From Bremia lactucae (lineage: Eukaryota; Oomycota; Peronosporomycetes; Peronosporales; Peronosporaceae): DNA of 64,000 nt. The stretch is taken from NCBI RefSeq assembly GCF_004359215.1, contig NC_090615.1, positions 5,383,655 to 5,447,654 on the forward strand, in the 5' to 3' direction. Under the pieces are notes generated by a model. That model had not been told where the DNA came from. It searched no databases and was given only the letters and a program-made list of their open reading frames with translations. Made by a program: the position numbers and the translations under genes. Shown here piece after piece: positions 36,065 through 47,968 of this stretch. How positions within the stretch are numbered: the stretch's first letter is position 1; each line of letters starts with the position of its first letter.

Positions 36065-36553
36065 GATTGCGTTTGGACAATAATTTAATTACTTCAAAAA
36101 GTGTTTTTCTTGCACAATTTGCCGAAAAAAGCAGGGTAAAACGTCCCTCACATTTCGTGCCTAAAAGTGCAATAATGCCTAAACACTTTTTCGTTAAAAT
36201 TTGATCCGAAGTATATAAGAATGATGCAGTATTTTATAAATGAGCGCGTTATACCGACACGACTTTTGTTCATGTAAACGTATTGAAGAAAACTATTAAT
36301 GGCTCGCAACATGAGGCTGACAAATCAAGTCGGCCGCATGACAATCGGCCACTGCATATTATAGAGCTTATCAGGGTGGCGGACATAATTCGATCGAGTC
36401 AACTTATAACTTATTTTATTCCATTGATTGGCTAGTATGCTCAACTTGACAAATTATTGACATGGAAAAAAGATCGGCTACTATGCATATAATGCTTTTT
36501 GCTGGCCAAATTTACAATTGCGTGACATTTTTACTGGACCAAAAACACTCTTG
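36065..36553. promoter_or_regulatory. Divergent promoter region, coiled-coil gene/nuclease gene
   Basis: 489 bp between the outermost divergent ATGs. It holds no other gene. The same sequence is present at 705-1193 in the left arm. Confidence 0.5.
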
Positions 36554-39075
36554 ATGCTTCAGACACGTCGTCTGATATTGACGTCGTGCATTCATGCGCC
36601 CTTACAACGTAATTTCCTTCAAGTTTGCAGCGCAAATTGTCTACTGCAGCAGCCGTGTACGCCAGTAATTCGATTCTGCTCGACTGATGCGGCTAATTCC
36701 GTCACAGCAGTTCCTCCAGCAGCGCATAAACACAATACTTCTAAGCGCCGCAAATTTAAAAAAAACAAGCAAAAAACAGTGGTGAGTGCAGCCTCTGCTA
36801 CTCCTGATCAAGCAAAGGACAATGCTGATGAATCGATAAAGACTGCGGATAACGTGGCTGAAAAGACAAATAAAGTGGCCGAGGATGTGACAATGTCAAA
36901 GCCGCTTGTGCCAAAAGTAAAGCTTTCGCAGAAACAGCGTAAAATAACGACGAAAAAAGAGGTGGAGGAGAAAATACTAGCTGGAGTGGTCCGTAAAGAC
37001 TCGAAAGTAACGACAGTGACAGCTATCGCGACACAAAGTCCAAAGAAAGACAAGCAGGACAAGTCTTCTCCGGCTCAAGTAGCGACAACTGTCGCTACAC
37101 AAAGCTTCAAGAAGGACAAGCAAGACAAAAACTCTTCGATTCAAGCCGCGACAGAGACGGCATTAGTATGCGCAAGCAAATCAACTGATCTACCGAGTAT
37201 CAATACAGAGACAATTACAACAACTTTGCAAGAAATTGCTTCGTTACAGAAAACCCTCCCAAGTGAGACTGCCATTGCGTCTTTAATCACAAAACTTCGT
37301 CAAATTTCGTTTCAAGATGCGCATGAGTTGTTTGATTTGTATCGCAATTATGGCAATCCGTATTTGGATGAAAATTTCTTAACGCCCGGCGTGTTGGCGT
37401 GTTGCGAAGAGAAAAAGCCCACCGAAGGGCTTGATATCGTTCGTGATATGCTTGATCAAGGGCGAAAAGTCGACGAATCCACTCTACGGACACTCTTTGA
37501 TGCGTGTGAAAAAGCTTCGGCAGCAGTTGAAGTGATTGAGTTGTGGCACTTAATGGAAAAGGCTGGCATGAAGCTTCAATTGACCGATTACAACCGCTTT
37601 TTGAACATTTGTTACCAACAAGAGTACCTCGATGGCGCTATTCAAGTACTCAAGCAGCTTCGGCTACTACGTTCGATTTCCGTGCACACGTACATGCATT
37701 GGCTACTCCGTGCTTCGATTGTCTGGCGCTCCGATGCCTTTTTTGATCTGTTAATGGAAATGCGATTGTCTCAAGTCGAACCCGAAATCATGTCGCTAAC
37801 TTCGCTTGAATCGGGTCGCAAAGATCGCGCGTTGACGGTCATGGAAGGCGTTCGTGCCGTTGGATTGGACCCGTGCTTTGCAATGGCATCGGTCTTTTCC
37901 TCCATGCAAGCCTCTGTGTATCAGAACGGACCCAGTTATCAGGCTTTAACAGCACAAGATCTTCAACACGCTCGCGAAAAATTCAACGGTCTCACACCAA
38001 TTGAGCTCGAGTGGCCCGTGAGTCCCACCCCTCAAGTCCTTGAGACTCAAGCAGCAGGATTATTACTTGAACGAGAGACTTTTCGCCGACTCAAGCGTCA
38101 ACAAGTGAATCATATTGATAAGCTCTTGGAAATGCTTCCAATTACCACGAATATGACCATTAATTTACGCAAGCAATTGCTGCGCATGTCATTGCTCGTG
38201 AACACGCATCGTGTTCGTCGAGATCGAATTCAAATTTGTAAAGAATATGACAGCGGGCGTAGCTTGATTGAGCTTTCCACGATACACAATTATCCTCCCG
38301 TGTCTTTAATGCGAGTCATTTTACGTGCCAAGGGCAAAAGTCAACTCGAGATCAAGGTACGTTACTCCATCGTTGGGTTGATTGAGAGAAAACCTAAGTA
38401 CTTTAAATGTGATTCAGGAATCGTTGGCACGACCGAGTTTAAACCTCTCAAAACGTGACCAGCGAGAGTTACGTAGAGCTATTGAGTACGATAGCATCCA
38501 CAAGAGCGATCCCCTTATTGAGGCTCCGCAATACGATGCTGCTTCGTTAGAACGGGCTATTGAACACTATTTAAAGGCCGCAGGCATTCGTCTCAAGTAA
38601 AGTGCTTGTTTAAAACATGTTTTTATCAAGCGTGTCTCACTTTAATATTGATTGCAGAACTCAAAGTGAATTAAGCGCTGACCAAGCGGTGACTCATGGA
38701 CGAACCGTCATTTCACCCGACATTCTATTTCTCGATCCGGTCATTATTAATGGCGTGCCAATTCGATGGATTGATGCCAAAAATTACTACGGTGCCCACA
38801 TTGTGAGCAAGCGATTGATTTCAACGCAATTATCGAATTATGTCAAAGAGTGGGGTCCAGGTGCCATTGTCTTTGGCATGGGCTTTAGCGACATGTTTTC
38901 CCTTCCTGGTGTCATGTGTCTCGATACGACGCCACTTCCAACGTCACGAACAGAAGCAGCGAAAGTCCGTATTAAATCCTTTTTCCACTCGTGTCTCAAT
39001 GTTTTTCGTTGGCGAAAACATTTGGGCAGCGAGCTCACGCAGTACTACCGCCCAGCAAAGCCATCCGAGAAATAA
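36554..39075 (+). CDS. Mitochondrial PPR protein fused to CDIN1-type PD-(D/E)XK nuclease
   Basis: Exons 36554-38356, 38418-38596 and 38658-39075, with two 61-bp introns, give about 799 residues. The N-terminus (MLQTRRLILTSC...) looks like a mitochondrial presequence, then a Lys-rich linker to about 220. Residues about 240-450 have helical repeats of pentatricopeptide character (TLRTLFDACEKASAAVEVIE, LTDYNRFLNICYQQEYLDGA). A helix-turn-helix follows at about 555-590 (YDSGRSLIELSTIHNYPPVS). The C-terminus matches CDIN1 (C15orf41): SPDILF, then VPIRWIDAKNYYG and WGPGAIVFGMGF, with the catalytic D...D-x-K pattern. It may be an RNA-guided-by-PPR organelle nuclease; the substrate is unknown. Confidence 0.8.
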
Positions 39076-39190
39076 AACCTGTTTTTTATTAAAAAGAACC
39101 ACATTTCGACCGTAGGGAATAATAAAAAAACATGTTTTATTCAGTTAGGTGTTGTCCTGGAATTGTATCTTTTGACAAACACTTTGCGAA

Positions 39191-41004
39191 ATGGGGGCAC
39201 GTCGGAGTTGGCAGTATTTAGTTGATTGCTTACGGGACCCCCCACGGAGCGATTTTGCATTTGTGCCACATCAGTACATTTTGGCCCCACTTGAGCTCTC
39301 GCAAGCGTCCAATCACTCAGTAGACGATGCAAGTACTCCCATTCTCTCGCGGTCAGTGGTCCGTGTCGTTGCTTTTTTGAATCAATACGAGCACTCGTGA
39401 CTGACTAGTGTATCTATAGACCCGAATATTGTCAAAAGAAGCGATCACGACAGCGTAATTCGTTCTTTATCCTGCATATGATGGTCATGGGAATTGCGGG
39501 CGTCGCATGTGCGTGGCTAACGCGCTTTCCCATGACTCCCGAACGACTCTATAACATGCAAGTGGACATTTTTCGAGCCAAACACGAACATGCGGATTTT
39601 TTTTACCATTCGTGCTTGTATTTGGGTACTGTCTTTGGAGCCGTAATTGGTGGATATTGTGGTGATCGCCTCGGGCGAGCCGGTACCTTAGAGCTCGCGG
39701 CAATTCCACTGATTGTGGGATGGGTACTCATTGGAGTTGCGTATGGAGAGCTCACGGTGCTGATTGGACGATATTTGCTCGGAGTAGCTGCGGGGATACT
39801 TAACGTAATCGTACCCGTGTATCTTGCAGAAGTAAGCGCTGCACACACACGAGGACGAGTATTATGCGCGCAAATGCTTGTCTCAGCACTAGGAGGCATG
39901 TGTTACTTGCTGCTTGGAGCGCTCTTTATGTACTTGAGCCATCAATATCTTGGATTCAACCTCATGGAATGGAAAGTCTTAGCGCTGGCTGGCGTCATTC
40001 CTGGTTTATTGCTTCTCCTTGTCGCCCAAAAGCTGCCAGATTCGCCCACGTGGCTCATATCACGCCATGACGACCGCGAAGCTGCGTATAAAGTGCTGTT
40101 GAAACTCTACGATCGAAATCAGCGTGTAGCGGAGAACGAGACGAACGCAATTATTCATGCCAAGGTACTTGGAGCGACCGAGCAACGTCACCACGGTGCA
40201 TTCTTTCGACCCGTGCTTCTGTGCGCAACTCTGTTTACACTGCGCACAGTGAGTGCATTTCTACTTGAGCCCGCAATTACTTCTTCACTTGCTAACGCGC
40301 GAGTCCGAGGCAATAATGGCACGTCGACTTCAACGTCCTTTGTCCTCACCCTCATGGGAGTGGCTATGACAGGAGCGAAAGAAGAGCTCCTTGCTATAAC
40401 GTTCGTAGCTGCCGTAGCCTCCATCATGGGGATGATTGCATGCTTTTATTTTGTCGACACTCGAGGACGACCTGCCGCGTTACAATGTGGCTGTTCCCTT
40501 GTAACACTTGCCTGTGTGTTTCTATTACTCTCGCTCTACCAAAGCGTCCCTCCAACGAGAGACCATGGCGTGTCATTAAATGACTTTGGCTGGGCAGCCA
40601 TGTTGCTCGCCAATGCCGGACACCAGCTCGGTCTTGGTGTTGTACCGGTGATTATTCTTAGCGAATTGTTTGCAGTTAAACACCGTATGAACGCAGTGAG
40701 TCTAGTCGTTGTGTGGGAGACAATCGTAACGACTGGACTTGCCCATGCCCTTCCAGCGTTGCGCGCGTCAGCACGAACGTCGGTGTCTATTGCCACGTTT
40801 TGTGTCTCGATCGTCCTCCTATGCAACATAACAGGCGCGGTGTTGTCCATGTGGTACATTCCAGAAACCAAAGGTCGAAGCCTTCAGGATATTGAAGCCA
40901 TTCTATGCGGATGGCAACCGGCAACTCCTCGTCGTTGTACGTCCTCAAACGTGCGACTTGAGTACGGTAGTAATGACATATATATTCGAAGAAGTTTAGA
41001 GTAA
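39191..41004 (+). CDS. MFS sugar-transporter-family protein
   Basis: Exons 39191-39351 and 39420-41004 (68-bp intron, phase 2) give about 581 residues with twelve predicted membrane helices. Sugar-porter motifs: GGYCGDRLGRAGTLE after helix 2, GRYLLGVAAGILNVIVPVYL with YLAEVSAAHTRG, PDSPTWLISR before the central loop, DTRGRPAAL after helix 8 and IPETKGRSLQDIE at the end. The QQ-containing sugar-binding motif usual in helix 7 is not visible (LRTVSAFLLEPAITSS instead), so substrate preference may differ. The 50-residue N-terminal extension is soluble. Confidence 0.88.
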
Positions 41005-41032
41005 AAAAAACAATAAATAGATTTCGCTAAGA

Positions 41033-41722
41033 CTATGTGGTACTTGTTTGCAAACAACGCGAGTTACTCGCGTCAGCTTCGAGTTGTCGCGTGTCGGCAG
41101 CTACGGGCGGGAGTTGCTCCAAAACCTGCTCCAATGAGCGACACCACCAGGACTGTGTGCGATACTTTAAGCGATCGTAGTACCCGAGGCGACGCAGATC
41201 GTCGTGGAACGCGTGCATGTGCACGTGGTCGATACTGTTAAATGGTGGCACATGGAACGAGTAGCGCACAGGATACTTGCGACTGTCGTCACGTTCCTTG
41301 GCTTGGAGACCGAAACGTTCGTAAATCGATCGATTCTCGGGGCCTTCTTCGGTCATTAAAGCCCTGGCGACGTGATGCATTCGCATGAGAAGCCCACGAT
41401 GTCGCGCCGCGAGTCGATTCACGTTCCGAATGTGCGCACGTGGCACGATGAGGACGTGGCTAGGCACGATGGGACGCAGCGGACGGAACACGACGATTTC
41501 GTCGTCTTCGTATAGTAAAGGCTCGGTGCGCGTGCGCAAAATCTCACAAAAACGACAGCTGCACACTTGTCCGTCACGAAAGTAACGGACGCCCTTGCGC
41601 CGCGAGAAAACGCCGACGTTCAGTTGCAGTGGGGGGAGTACGCTGTTAGAAAGACGCGCGAGACTCGAGACGCTGCTGAGCGTTGTAGTGTCAGCGCTGG
41701 GTAGGGGGGTAGACATACTCAT
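41033..41722 (-). CDS. HIT-family protein, HINT3-like
   Basis: 229 residues from the first ATG (41722). The HIT domain spans about residues 45-190: CSCRFCEI (a possible zinc site), DDEIVVFRPLRPIVPSHVLI, PRAHIRNVN, and the histidine triad HVHMHAF within FHVPPFNSIDHVHMHAFHDD. The FHVPPF..DH context is that of the HINT3 branch, nucleoside phosphoramidases that hydrolyse AMP-linked substrates. A short polar tail follows. It is convergent with the transporter gene, with only 28 bp between stop codons. An upstream GTG extension is open but needs no invoking. Confidence 0.88.
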   Translation of the reverse strand: MSMSTPLPSADTTTLSSVSSLARLSNSVLPPLQLNVGVFSRRKGVRYFRDGQVCSCRFCEILRTRTEPLLYEDDEIVVFRPLRPIVPSHVLIVPRAHIRNVNRLAARHRGLLMRMHHVARALMTEEGPENRSIYERFGLQAKERDDSRKYPVRYSFHVPPFNSIDHVHMHAFHDDLRRLGYYDRLKYRTQSWWCRSLEQVLEQLPPVAADTRQLEADASNSRCLQTSTT

Positions 41723-41829
41723 GCACACTGGCGTCGAAGAAATTCCTTTGTGGTGATGAAATCTGAGCTGGGCCGCAAGCGTGAGAGCAGCCACCGTAAA
41801 CGAGGAAAGTTATTTCGTCGCACTTAATT

Positions 41830-43009
41830 GGATCATATCGTAAATCGTGCAGGTTGCTAAAAGTGTGTTAGGTTTTAAACATTCTCTTTGACTTTGCTAT
41901 GCGACATGCTTCCGTAAACATAAATTGTTTAGCTATTTAAGGCCAAATCTTCGAGGGAGCTGAATAAAGTTGTCGATGCGACGGTTTTGACGTAACTGTT
42001 AGCTACCGTACTCTCTGTGCTTATTTATCGGACCAGCATTTCAATCGGATCAGACTCGCACCAAAATAGTATTGACTTCGCGGTTGCTATTGAAGTTTTA
42101 AAAAGATGTGTTTATGCAGGTATGACAGAGGGTTGAAATTGTTCGAGTGTGCCATCCAAAACATTGCATTTGGCTGAATTTTTAATTTTTAAAAACTGGA
42201 TAATTTCGAAAAGAAAGCTCCCCTTTTGGCATAGCCACACCCCTTCCCACATAAAATATTTTCACTGTATGGCATAAAAACAGCACAAAGATTCGCCTTT
42301 TGAAGCACTTCCGCTAAAGTTGGTAGAAGTAAAGTAAAGTAAATTCATCCTTAGCTTGGCCTCCAAAGACTAACTAACATGCATGCCCTTATCGCTTATT
42401 TTCAACTTCTCCCTCGCTGCTCGGTTTGCTGCTTTTCTTTTCGCTCTGTTTATGTCTGCCAATCAATTACGGGCGCTCTTGGCTTTTTCGCATTGATAAA
42501 AACCTAGAATAATAGTTACTTGTTTGCGACTGCGTTAGTTCTGGAATTAATTTTAAGAAACATTTATTCCGAGTTGTTAATATGAAAAAGCGGTATTGAG
42601 GATGGTAGTGACTTGTTCGCGACTGCAGTAGTTCTGCCTACCTCTACTGCCTTTTCGATTAACTGCGTTATACATTTAACATCGCCAAACGGAAACACGG
42701 TTTCTGATGTGTTCAGGGGTAGTCACATCCAATGCACTACTCTCATGTAGATAAATAGGTCCCTAATTTATAGGGGCTAAATTTTCCAAAGACCAAAAGG
42801 GCGATCTAAAGACGATTCTTAGAAATAACTTTGACTTTTGGCTGCAGTGAAATGACCTGCCATAAGCCACAATTTCCTTATGTTTCAGTTTTTGTCGGCT
42901 TTCTTCGTAATTTCTTTGTTGAAAAGCATCTTGCTATTTAACATGAAAGTACGCATTTTTTGCGAAATCTTTTTGCAGATCTTTAGAGATTCTGGAGTTG
43001 GGAAGGCCT
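41830..43009. other. Intergenic repeat remnants
   Basis: No gene. 42660-42870 resembles 13300-13530, so both are copies of one dispersed repeat. A small AAGTA-rich run occurs near 42330. Confidence 0.55.
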
Positions 43010-43446
43010 GTGACGGGGCACTGCCGACTTGTACTGCTTCAGTACAAGTCTACTTCGCACTGCCTCAAAGCAAGTGGTGCCTCACGTCACTTCACGTACA
43101 CTAGTACGTGCAGAGGAAGACTCTCTTCAAAATACTTGCTTTAAAGAGGGTTAATTAAAAACTGTATTAAGATAACGAGGTTCTTCTTGACTATCTACTT
43201 AATACTAACTTAATTATAAACTAATACAAACATGTAATAAAGTCTTATCTGTCTTTCTCTTTGCGCGCGTTCAGCGCTGACTGGACCGCGGAAAAATTAG
43301 ATATAATGGTCTATATCTACCAATGGATAAGCTTTTAGTAAATACCATGTAAAGTAATATTCTTCAACTATTATCTACATGTTAGATTACATATTAATTA
43401 ACAGCCTTTAAGTGTTAATTGCATGTAACGATACACCCCGTTACAT
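43010..43446 (-). repeat. LTR (about 437 bp), 3' LTR of a minus-strand gypsy element
   Basis: Same family as 12550-12982. On the minus strand a purine tract (GTGAGGGGTGA) sits directly before TGTAACGGGG, as expected of a polypurine tract next to a 3' LTR. It ends with ...GTGCCCCGTCACA. Confidence 0.85.
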
Positions 43447-43565
43447 CACCCCTCACTTAAACGACAATCACTCTGACTGTCATTGGGGAGAGTGGTCACT
43501 ATGACACCACTTTTATTAATAACGATGTTGATTGGTCCGATACATCATTTTTAATTCTGTCGCAT

Positions 43566-45244
43566 GATTAACAAGTCCATGCGGTATGCGAATAGTGCGG
43601 CGCCTTTGGCTGCGGTTCATGCAGCCGCGGGCAACGCATTATTGTCTCTTGCGGCAGACGTTCCATCTGCCGTAGTGCCATCTTCTCCCGCAACTCAACT
43701 CTGAATGTTGCGGGTGCACGTGGTAATACACCACGTGAATGCGACATCTCTTTGGAGGTCGACTACGAATGCGAGTCGGACGAAATGGCCGACTCGGGGA
43801 GAATAGAACAGTCGCCTGATCATCGTCAGGCGGCTGACAATGAGCCTTCAAACGAGAAGGCTCATTCGAGTAGACGTGCTGGTAGCATTCGCTACAGCAT
43901 GTTCGGTACCGACGATGAGGATGATTCCTCATCGCCAGCACCGTCTCCCGTGTCGTCACCCGCACATATTTATGTGCGTGGTGATGACAATGGCGCAAGC
44001 CATCGTAAAAAAGTTCTTGTGGTATACCTGCTCCAGTGGGTACCACTCAGAGGATCGTAGACACTAAAGTGTCTCGTCATATCCCTGAGAAGAAGCCGTG
44101 GTTTTACCCAAACAGCTGATCAATACCTTGTCAGGAGAGACCACTCCATACAATAAATATCCTCTATTTATTGCGACAAAGCTACATGGCCTTGATCCCA
44201 GCGCGAAGCACTTTCGCGCTGAGGAAGATTTTACCTCGATGTTTTTAAGCATCAATGGTATAGTGGCAACAATAAGCGAGATAAAGTCTCCCTTACGCAA
44301 GTCTGGAGCGCGTTTACTCGCAACGTCAAAAACATTGGACGCGAAGCCTAGCTTTTAAAGTCTTAACGCTATTTAGATTGAGAAATGAGCTCCAACCGGT
44401 GCAAGGTATAAATTGTCGGCTGTCTCATGTGGGGTGATCCCTGTCCGTGTTGTGTTGACAAGACGAAGCGAGTAAAAGGGGATGTCTATTCCCTTTCTTC
44501 GCCCTGGGAATGGGCTCGAATCTCTATCGAGACGCGCGATGCGATTGACATTTTGCAATCGATTTACAAGCGCCAGGGCACGCGTATTTTTCGATGGACC
44601 TTCTGGTCCATCGGATGGGGTCTCGTCATACTGACGGACGAGGCCCTCGACGTCAACTATCAGCCGGGAACGAGGCTCTTAGCTGTCATGTGATGGTGGA
44701 TAACCGCGCCAGCAAACAAGATAACTCGTTCGCTTCCCGTTAACAACACGGTAGTTTTGAATACGTTACACAAGAAAACGTTGACCACGTGGGAATCCAC
44801 CAATGGTTGTGGCGGAGGAGGGGAATTTTGATCCGACCCATGTGTCGGATCAAAAGTCGAAGATTGACAAACTCGATCGCTTTCTCCATGATTTGGAAAA
44901 AGGACTTGATCACGAGCACGGTAAGCGTCACTCGTTGGAGCAGACGGTGCCGACTCACCGTATCGAACGGTTGGAAGACCGTTCGGAAAGTGCGAACTTA
45001 ATGTTGGAGTACGAACGGAATTAATGCGCTCTTCGTGATGAGCTTTCGTCAGCTCATCGCGGTTCGAGGATCTTCGGACCCGACATGAGAAATACCAGAT
45101 TCAACATGAGAATCTGGTTCGCGATCACAAGAATCTATTAGGGATTCTTAAAAAGTGTGGTCAGATCCGCCCTCGGAAGAAACCGCGTACTGATGGTACG
45201 GGTGGAGCCGACCAACAACGTAGGATGCGTTCGCATCTTAAGTA
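43566..45244 (+). pseudogene. Antisense reading frame over the 3' end of the gypsy element
   Basis: Allowing a few frameshifts, the plus strand reads one protein-like sequence of about 550 codons. It opens MINKSMRYANSAAPLAAVHA and has an acidic region with RAGSIRYSMFGTDDEDDSSS. A globular-looking part follows (NKYPLFIATKLHGLDPSAKH, RQGTRIFRWTFWSIGWG). A coiled coil (KIDKLDRFLHDLEKGLDHEH) leads to a basic end at RMRSHLK. It overlaps the chromodomain and SH3-like codons on the other strand. I recognise no domain. It could be a genuine antisense ORF of this element family, now decayed, or a by-product of pol codon usage. Confidence 0.5.
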
Positions 45245-46490
45245 GCAATTCTATTGTGTACGCATTGCCTATGCGATGGAGTACACGAGAAGGTCTAATG
45301 AACTTGGGTAGTTGCTTACTGCTATCCACATAAGTGACTTTCGCTTAGGCAAGTCTACAGCAGAGAGTAGTATTCAGGCATTAATTTTAAATGAATGAAC
45401 ATTTGCTCTTCCATGTTTGTCTGCATTCCGTTTCTGTCGGTTCACTGCGTTAGCAATGGAATCCTGAACGAAACGGATTACTGATTCTCGAGCCAGTAGA
45501 AATTCCTTTGCTGGGCCCATTTGCTTTGTCTTTTAATGCGCTTTTTTGCGCACTGCCATGAGATCTTTCTCATTTTGATGTCGATTGCTTCGACATCGAC
45601 GTCGTTCGCGTCGTTGGTAACTTCGACGCGTGATGAGCATGAGACAGAAATGGCTTTGCTCGTGCAAGTTCCCCCTTAAATTAGGGGATCCCTCTAATGA
45701 ATGGCTATGCGTGGATGGCTTAAGCCATTCACGAAGAACGATGTATGCGTTGTAGACGCATGCTCCGAAGTACTGATGGCGAATTCGACCATCGGTAAAA
45801 ACTCGCTCCACTTCGGATACGATTGGACGTTACCTCGAAGTATCTCTTCGAGGACGCGATTTACGCGTTCTGTTTGACCAACCGTTTCTGGATGGTCGGA
45901 TGTTGACATAGTCAGCCGTGTTCCGAGATATCGGAACACGGATTGCCAGAACTCCGCCGTGAATCTCGGATCTCTATCCGAAACCAATTTACGGGGTAAC
46001 CCATGGAGTTTGAATTCCGTGTCGATAAAGACACGGGCACAACCCGGAGCCGTAATCGACTCTGGTACTGCAGCAAGATGTACTATATTGCTGAGTCCGT
46101 CTACAAAAACAAGGATTCCATTGTTTTTCTGATCGTCTTCAGGAAATCCGAAGACGAAGTCCATAGATACGGACTGCCAACACTCTGCCGGAAGTGGTAG
46201 AGGTTGAAGAGGATGCACGGGATAAAGGGCTAGGCTTCACCCGTTGACATACCTCGCACAAGCGACGCGCTCCGCGCCGTCTGTATCGTATTGCATTAAC
46301 GCGCAGCCGATTGCGAAATCGCTGGCGTCACAGACCGCATGGAATGGTCTGTCTTGATCTGCAATTCCCAAGATGGGCGTTTGCTTCAAGCTTTACTTGA
46401 TACTTTCAAAGAAACGCTGACAATTAGCATTCCATAGCCATTTCTCGTCTTTTTCAAGAGACGAGAGAGATGAACTGTCATCTCAGCTTA
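44600..46490 (-). pseudogene. Gypsy integrase, SH3-like tail and chromodomain, broken
   Basis: Integrase core: VSMDFVFGFP, SDRDPRF and QTERVNR give the D, D, E positions (46218-45694). The following LPKFIRPSRVLHRIGNAYTI and KMRTHPT is the usual post-integrase block, frameshifted before a PYHQY remnant. The chromodomain lies at about 44830-44610, with VNGKRTSYLVCWRGYPPSHD then an EPRSRLIVDVEGLVRQYDE stretch. A stop replaces the tryptophan between them, and another lies upstream. This sets the coding strand of the element. Confidence 0.85.
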
Positions 46491-46588
46491 ATTGCGGGAG
46501 TACTCGTGCAAGTACGCCGCTAAACCAAGGAACTTTCTAAGTCCGTTGTCATCGACTGGAACTGGCCAGTCGGTGATTGCCTTGATCN

Positions 46589-47435
46589 NNNNNNNNNNNN
46601 NNNNNNNNNNNNNNNNNNNNNNNNNNNNNNNNNNNNNNNNNNNNNNNNNNNNNNNNNNNNNNNNNNNNNNNNNNNNNNNNNNNNNNNNNNNNNNNNNNNN
46701 NNNNNNNNNNNNNNNNNNNNNNNNNNNNNNNNNNNNNNNNNNNNNNNNNNNNNNNNNNNNNNNNNNNNNNNNNNNNNNNNNNNNNNNNNNNNNNNNNNNN
46801 NNNNNNNNNNNNNNNNNNNNNNNNNNNNNNNNNNNNNNNNNNNNNNNNNNNNNNNNNNNNNNNNNNNNNNNNNNNNNNNNNNNNNNNNNNNNNNNNNNNN
46901 NNNNNNNNNNNNNNNNNNNNNNNNNNNNNNNNNNNNNNNNNNNNNNNNNNNNNNNNNNNNNNNNNNNNNNNNNNNNNNNNNNNNNNNNNNNNNNNNNNNN
47001 NNNNNNNNNNNNNNNNNNNNNNNNNNNNNNNNNNNNNNNNNNNNNNNNNNNNNNNNNNNNNNNNNNNNNNNNNNNNNNNNNNNNNNNNNNNNNNNNNNNN
47101 NNNNNNNNNNNNNNNNNNNNNNNNNNNNNNNNNNNNNNNNNNNNNNNNNNNNNNNNNNNNNNNNNNNNNNNNNNNNNNNNNNNNNNNNNNNNNNNNNNNN
47201 NNNNNNNNNNNNNNNNNNNNNNNNNNNNNNNNNNNNNNNNNNNNNNNNNNNNNNNNNNNNNNNNNNNNNNNNNNNNNNNNNNNNNNNNNNNNNNNNNNNN
47301 NNNNNNNNNNNNNNNNNNNNNNNNNNNNNNNNNNNNNNNNNNNNNNNNNNNNNNNNNNNNNNNNNNNNNNNNNNNNNNNNNNNNNNNNNNNNNNNNNNNN
47401 NNNNNNNNNNNNNNNNNNNNNNNNNNNNNNNNNNN
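46589..47435. other. Assembly gap (847 N)
   Basis: N run inside pol. Its non-round length suggests a size estimated from read or map data. The RT reads up to it from the right, and the RNase H opening (IKAITDWPVPVDDNGLRKFL) resumes on its left. Confidence 0.99.
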
Positions 47436-47968
47436 CCAAGAAGTGGTATTTCGCTTGCAGCGAATATACACTTCTTGAGATTTGCATACAACTTATGCTT
47501 TCGCATAAGTGTAAGAACCTGACGAACGTGAGTTTTATGAACTTCCACGTCCGTCTTACCGTCCATGGCCCGGCTATGGACGAATACATCGTCGAAATAA
47601 CTCGGTGCGAAATCCCGCACCGGTCTCAACAGATTTGTTACACATCTGTTGAATGTTGCAGGGGCGTTACTAAGCCCCTGAGGCATCACTAGCCATTCCC
47701 AGAGCATCCCACTGGGGGTGCTCACTGCTGTGTACGGGATGTCCCGCTCACGCATAAGGATTTGATAGAACCCATCCATCAGATCCATAGAAGAAAATAT
47801 CGTACTCTTAGACATACCATCTATGATTACGTCTTTTCTCGGTATTGGCGTTTGAGCCGGTACTGTTGCAGCATTCAGTTTATTGAATGCGTGCACTATC
47901 CGCCACCCTCCTGTGGCCTTTCGCACACAGAAGGTCGGAGAGCTATGTGGGGAGGTCGATTCCCTCAT
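47436..47968 (-). pseudogene. Gypsy reverse transcriptase, partial
   Basis: A clean stretch reads SSPTFCVRKATGGWRIVHAF, the palm blocks, VMPQGLSNAPATFNRCVT and the catalytic SYFDDVFVHS, with the YFDD intact. It runs into the N gap. Upstream text to about 48230 belongs to the linker from the protease. This is the best-preserved piece of the element. Confidence 0.9.

Larger units (their letters stand above)
35259..37257. repeat. Right arm of the 2-kb inverted repeat
   Basis: Mirror image of 1-1999. Here the repeat lies within two complete genes, so this is probably the authentic locus. The left boundary at 35259 falls in AT-rich sequence 3' of the coiled-coil gene. Confidence 0.95.

Noticed and set aside
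36518..36553. Start of the nuclease at a TTG at 36518
   Set aside because: The ATG at 36554 gives a better mitochondrial presequence.
41723..41794. HINT3-like start at a GTG at 41794
   Set aside because: The first ATG is at 41722, and the extension has no family match.
43010..45250. A separate plus-strand gypsy element (LTR plus gag)
   Set aside because: The same DNA encodes a chromodomain on the minus strand, and a purine tract adjoins the LTR on that strand, so the region belongs to the minus-strand element.
46492..47589. Long frames across 46.5-47.6 kb
   Set aside because: Mostly N; their length is an artefact of the gap.
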